DNA from: an uncultured Chitinophagaceae bacterium
Lineage (GTDB): Bacteria; Bacteroidota; Bacteroidia; Chitinophagales; Chitinophagaceae
Length of the DNA stretch: 25,528 nucleotides
Reading direction: 5' to 3'
Assembly: GCA_934502905.1 (NCBI GenBank)
Contig: CAKSVK010000030.1
Location: forward strand, 1 to 25,528
The position numbers and the translations under genes were made by a program. The notes below the pieces were generated by a model that ran no database searches, was not told the origin of the DNA, and saw nothing but the letters and a program-made list of their open reading frames with translations. Positions 24,214-25,528 of the stretch are shown piece after piece (position 1 is the stretch's first letter; each line of letters begins with the position of its first letter).

Positions 24214-24239
24214 AATAAAAGTATTTAATTACTTTTATT
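24214..24239. promoter_or_regulatory. Operator-like palindrome upstream of the ric operon
   Basis: AATAAAAGTA (24214-24223) and TACTTTTATT (24230-24239) are exact inverted repeats around a 6-nt spacer. The palindrome sits over the -33 region of the predicted ric promoter (-7 box at 24195-24202), where a repressor would block polymerase. The size suits an Rrf2 dimer, and an Rrf2 gene closes the operon, so autoregulation by that protein is the natural inference. Confidence 0.6.
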
Positions 24240-24425
24240 TTATCGTTCCGGGATAAATGGGGGCTGTGGTATTGTTGTTTTATCGTCTTAACAGGCAAAA
24301 GCACGCACATCATATGTTGGCATCACCGACAACACGAATAACAGCAGGTCACATGCAAAAACCTACTGGGCAAGCCCCTGGATATATTTGAATACTAAAG
24401 CTATTTTTGAAATGGTATAACTTAT

Positions 24426-24659
24426 TTACAAAGGCTTTTCAGGAAAAAAATCTTTTGGTGAACATTTAAAGATTTTTGCAAGAGCATTGATGTGGTTCAC
24501 ATTATACTTGGCTCTCCTTTTAGGAGTTTCTACGTGACCGACGAAGCTATCGCTCATATTTAATTTCTGAGAAAGTAAAATTTGGGACCATCCGGCAGCT
24601 TCTCTTTTCTCCTTCACCTTTTGTATAAGATACTTCTCTATTTTGGTTGCCTCTTCCAT
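24426..24659 (-). CDS. Small XRE/Cro-type HTH regulator
   Basis: A 77-aa stand-alone helix-turn-helix protein. The HTH spans about 14-70: KVKEKREAAGWSQILLSQKL, NMSDSFVGHVE (recognition helix region) and ALAKIFKCSPKDFFPE at the end, a typical HTH_3 layout. There is no dimerisation or ligand domain. Its promoter region overlaps a perfect 12-bp palindrome (24698-24709), which suggests autorepression. Small XRE regulators of this kind often control mobile, toxin-antitoxin or defence loci, but no partner protein is recognisable here; the nearest neighbours are an inverted repeat and a 94-aa orphan. Confidence 0.85.
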   Translation of the reverse strand: MEEATKIEKYLIQKVKEKREAAGWSQILLSQKLNMSDSFVGHVETPKRRAKYNVNHINALAKIFKCSPKDFFPEKPL

Positions 24660-24693
24660 AGAGAAGCAATTGAGTTAAATATATAAAAATTGT

Positions 24694-24709
24694 CAAAGGT
24701 ACATGTACC
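24694..24709 (-). promoter_or_regulatory. -7 box overlapping palindrome GGTACATGTACC, XRE gene promoter
   Basis: GGTACATGTACC (24698-24709) is a perfect 12-bp palindrome. Its edge forms the TACCTTTG -7 box (24694-24701, minus strand) about 35 bases upstream of the XRE ATG. A dimer bound there would cover the promoter, so autorepression is likely. The palindrome is also about 20 bases from a plus-strand TATATTTG box. Confidence 0.6.
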
Positions 24710-24728
24710 ATTATTGGAAAAATAGGTT

Positions 24729-24736
24729 TATATTTG
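24729..24736 (+). promoter_or_regulatory. Candidate plus-strand -7 box (divergent from XRE)
   Basis: TATATTTG matches TAnnTTTG exactly. A transcript from here would run through the inverted repeat at 24811-25011 toward the 94-aa gene. There is no TTG at the ideal distance (the nearest is 12 bases away), so confidence is low. Confidence 0.35.
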
Positions 24737-24810
24737 AACTTTGAAATTATTAAGGAACTGATAAAAGATAGAAATATAGTTTAACCTCATTAATAAATAA
24801 CAAAAAAGGT

Positions 24811-25011
24811 ATAATCCAAGAGTCTTGCGGCCCAATTCTGACGCCGTGACGCGAGACAGCAGAAGTATACCCCGTGTCTATAAGATTGACTACTTTTGTC
24901 GGTCAAATAGATATGGGGCTTGCTGTAAATCCGTGTCACATAAGGCGTCAGAACCAAATGGGGCCACGGTATGTAAGCCCCATATTTATATACCCAAGAC
25001 TCATTCATTAC
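24811..25011. repeat. Long imperfect inverted repeat, candidate structured RNA
   Basis: The left arm (24820-24890) and right arm (24902-25002) align as inverted copies with several indels. Matching blocks include GAGTCTTG/CAAGACTC (24820-24827, 24995-25002), TTCTGACGCC/GGCGTCAGAA (24836-24845, 24944-24953), GTGAC/GTCAC, and TTGAC/GTCAA at the loop (24886-24890, 24902-24906). The right arm also holds its own 17-bp stem with two G-T pairs (24907-24923 with 24973-24989), which conflicts with part of the long pairing. The 547-base gap 24660-25206 has no convincing gene. An open frame on the minus strand across it (24790-25122) is most likely a by-product. A further palindrome, TTGCATGCAA, is at 25076-25085. 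Confidence 0.7.
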
Positions 25012-25206
25012 AAGGATGAGCGCTCCTCGACGATATAAAAGCATTTTTTTCAGGATAACGGCTGTCCAGTTACACTTGCATGCAAACCCAAAGCTCTGGT
25101 GTAAGTGCCTAGTATCGGGCAAGGGACGGTGGTTTATTGTACCAGTTTACTTCTCATATCACAGTTATACTACCTCAACGAAACGCAAACCTTAAAATAA
25201 TAACCT

Positions 25207-25491
25207 ATGCATTCACTACCAAACTACCTTGAAAACATGAAACAGGAACTGTTGAATAAAGGAAATAAAAAAGCTGCCTGGAATGTGATTCATGAGTATT
25301 TCGACTTTATGGGAATGGAAGCCATCCGGGAAGAGTTATGGATAATGACCAAAGGTCTTATTACAAATGATCTGATGGAGCAGTCGGAAAAAGGGCAAGA
25401 CAGGCACGATATTATTTTCAATTATGAATTCATGCTGCTATTTTTTGATGCGGTGAAGCTGCTGCATGATAAATGGGAACAGAAGCGCTGA
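25207..25491 (+). CDS. Small orphan protein, 94 aa
   Basis: I do not recognise a family. The sequence is compact, charged and predicted mostly helical, with no signal peptide or membrane segment. Segments KKAAWNVIHEYFDFMGMEAIREELWIM and FNYEFMLLFFDAVKLLHDKWEQKR look like amphipathic helices. The start ATG at 25207 follows an A-rich stretch (aaaataataacct). It lies about 200 bases downstream of the inverted repeat and could be transcribed from the plus-strand -7 box at 24729. Coding status rests on codon structure and length alone. Confidence 0.6.
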   Translation: MHSLPNYLENMKQELLNKGNKKAAWNVIHEYFDFMGMEAIREELWIMTKGLITNDLMEQSEKGQDRHDIIFNYEFMLLFFDAVKLLHDKWEQKR

Positions 25492-25528
25492 CAAGCTTGC
25501 TCCGTTGACAGATGAAACAACCATTGAT

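Noticed and set aside
24811..25011. tmRNA, RNase P RNA or retron msr-msd
   Set aside because: No TpsiC-like arm, no RNase P core motifs, and no reverse transcriptase gene in the window.
24790..25122. 110-aa minus-strand ORF across the inverted repeat
   Set aside because: The composition is irregular, no motif is recognisable, and most of it is explained by the inverted-repeat arms. I keep it as a possible but unlikely gene.

Overview
The window looks like chromosomal DNA from a Bacteroidota member, most likely Chitinophagaceae (Chitinophaga-like). This is inference from gene content: a propeller/Y_Y_Y histidine kinase, a DUF4197 protein, a periplasmic GH20 hexosaminidase, a GRP-type sugar porter beside ribokinase, and a DUF2249/RIC/Rrf2 operon. 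It is supported by the lack of Shine-Dalgarno sites and by several TAnnTTTG-type -7 promoter boxes. No rRNA, tRNA, CRISPR, transposase or phage gene was seen.

Layout. 1-6492 (- strand): a sensor kinase cut by the window edge, a secreted FAD oxidoreductase and a 499-aa helical-repeat protein. 6688-8647 (+): ribokinase and a sugar porter, probably ribose uptake and phosphorylation. 8908-10150 (-): a membrane protein and a secreted alpha/beta hydrolase. 10408-12879 (+): a small GxSxG protein followed by an in-frame gene remnant, then a DUF488 protein and a di-heme peroxidase lipoprotein. 12889-17776 (-): rhomboid protease, DUF4197 protein, GH20 hexosaminidase and D-2-hydroxyacid dehydrogenase. 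17845-18978 (+): a class-C beta-lactamase-fold serine hydrolase. 18979-20003: a gene-free tandem array. 20004-24157 (-): a stress/iron-sulfur repair operon (ric, DUF1858-DUF2249 protein, His-rich multispan membrane protein, DUF59 protein, Rrf2 regulator). Its promoter carries a near-ideal operator palindrome, so the terminal Rrf2 gene probably controls the whole unit. 24426-25491: a more AT-rich segment with a small XRE regulator, a palindrome inside a divergent promoter, a long imperfect inverted repeat and a small orphan gene.

The most unusual material is non-coding. A two-hairpin element (hairpin A with arms like GTTGCGTG/CACGCAAC, then hairpin B with arms like GCACGTG/CACGTGC around a TCCT loop, 16-29 nt apart) occurs at 8.7, 14.6, 19.2-19.9 and 23.0 kb, each time downstream of a gene 3' end. 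Its stems differ between copies by paired changes. At 19.0-20.0 kb it is part of a ~300-309-bp unit repeated three times plus a partial copy, and the third copy is a mosaic of the first two. A separate ~200-nt inverted repeat at 24.8-25.0 kb, beside the XRE regulator, is a candidate structured RNA.
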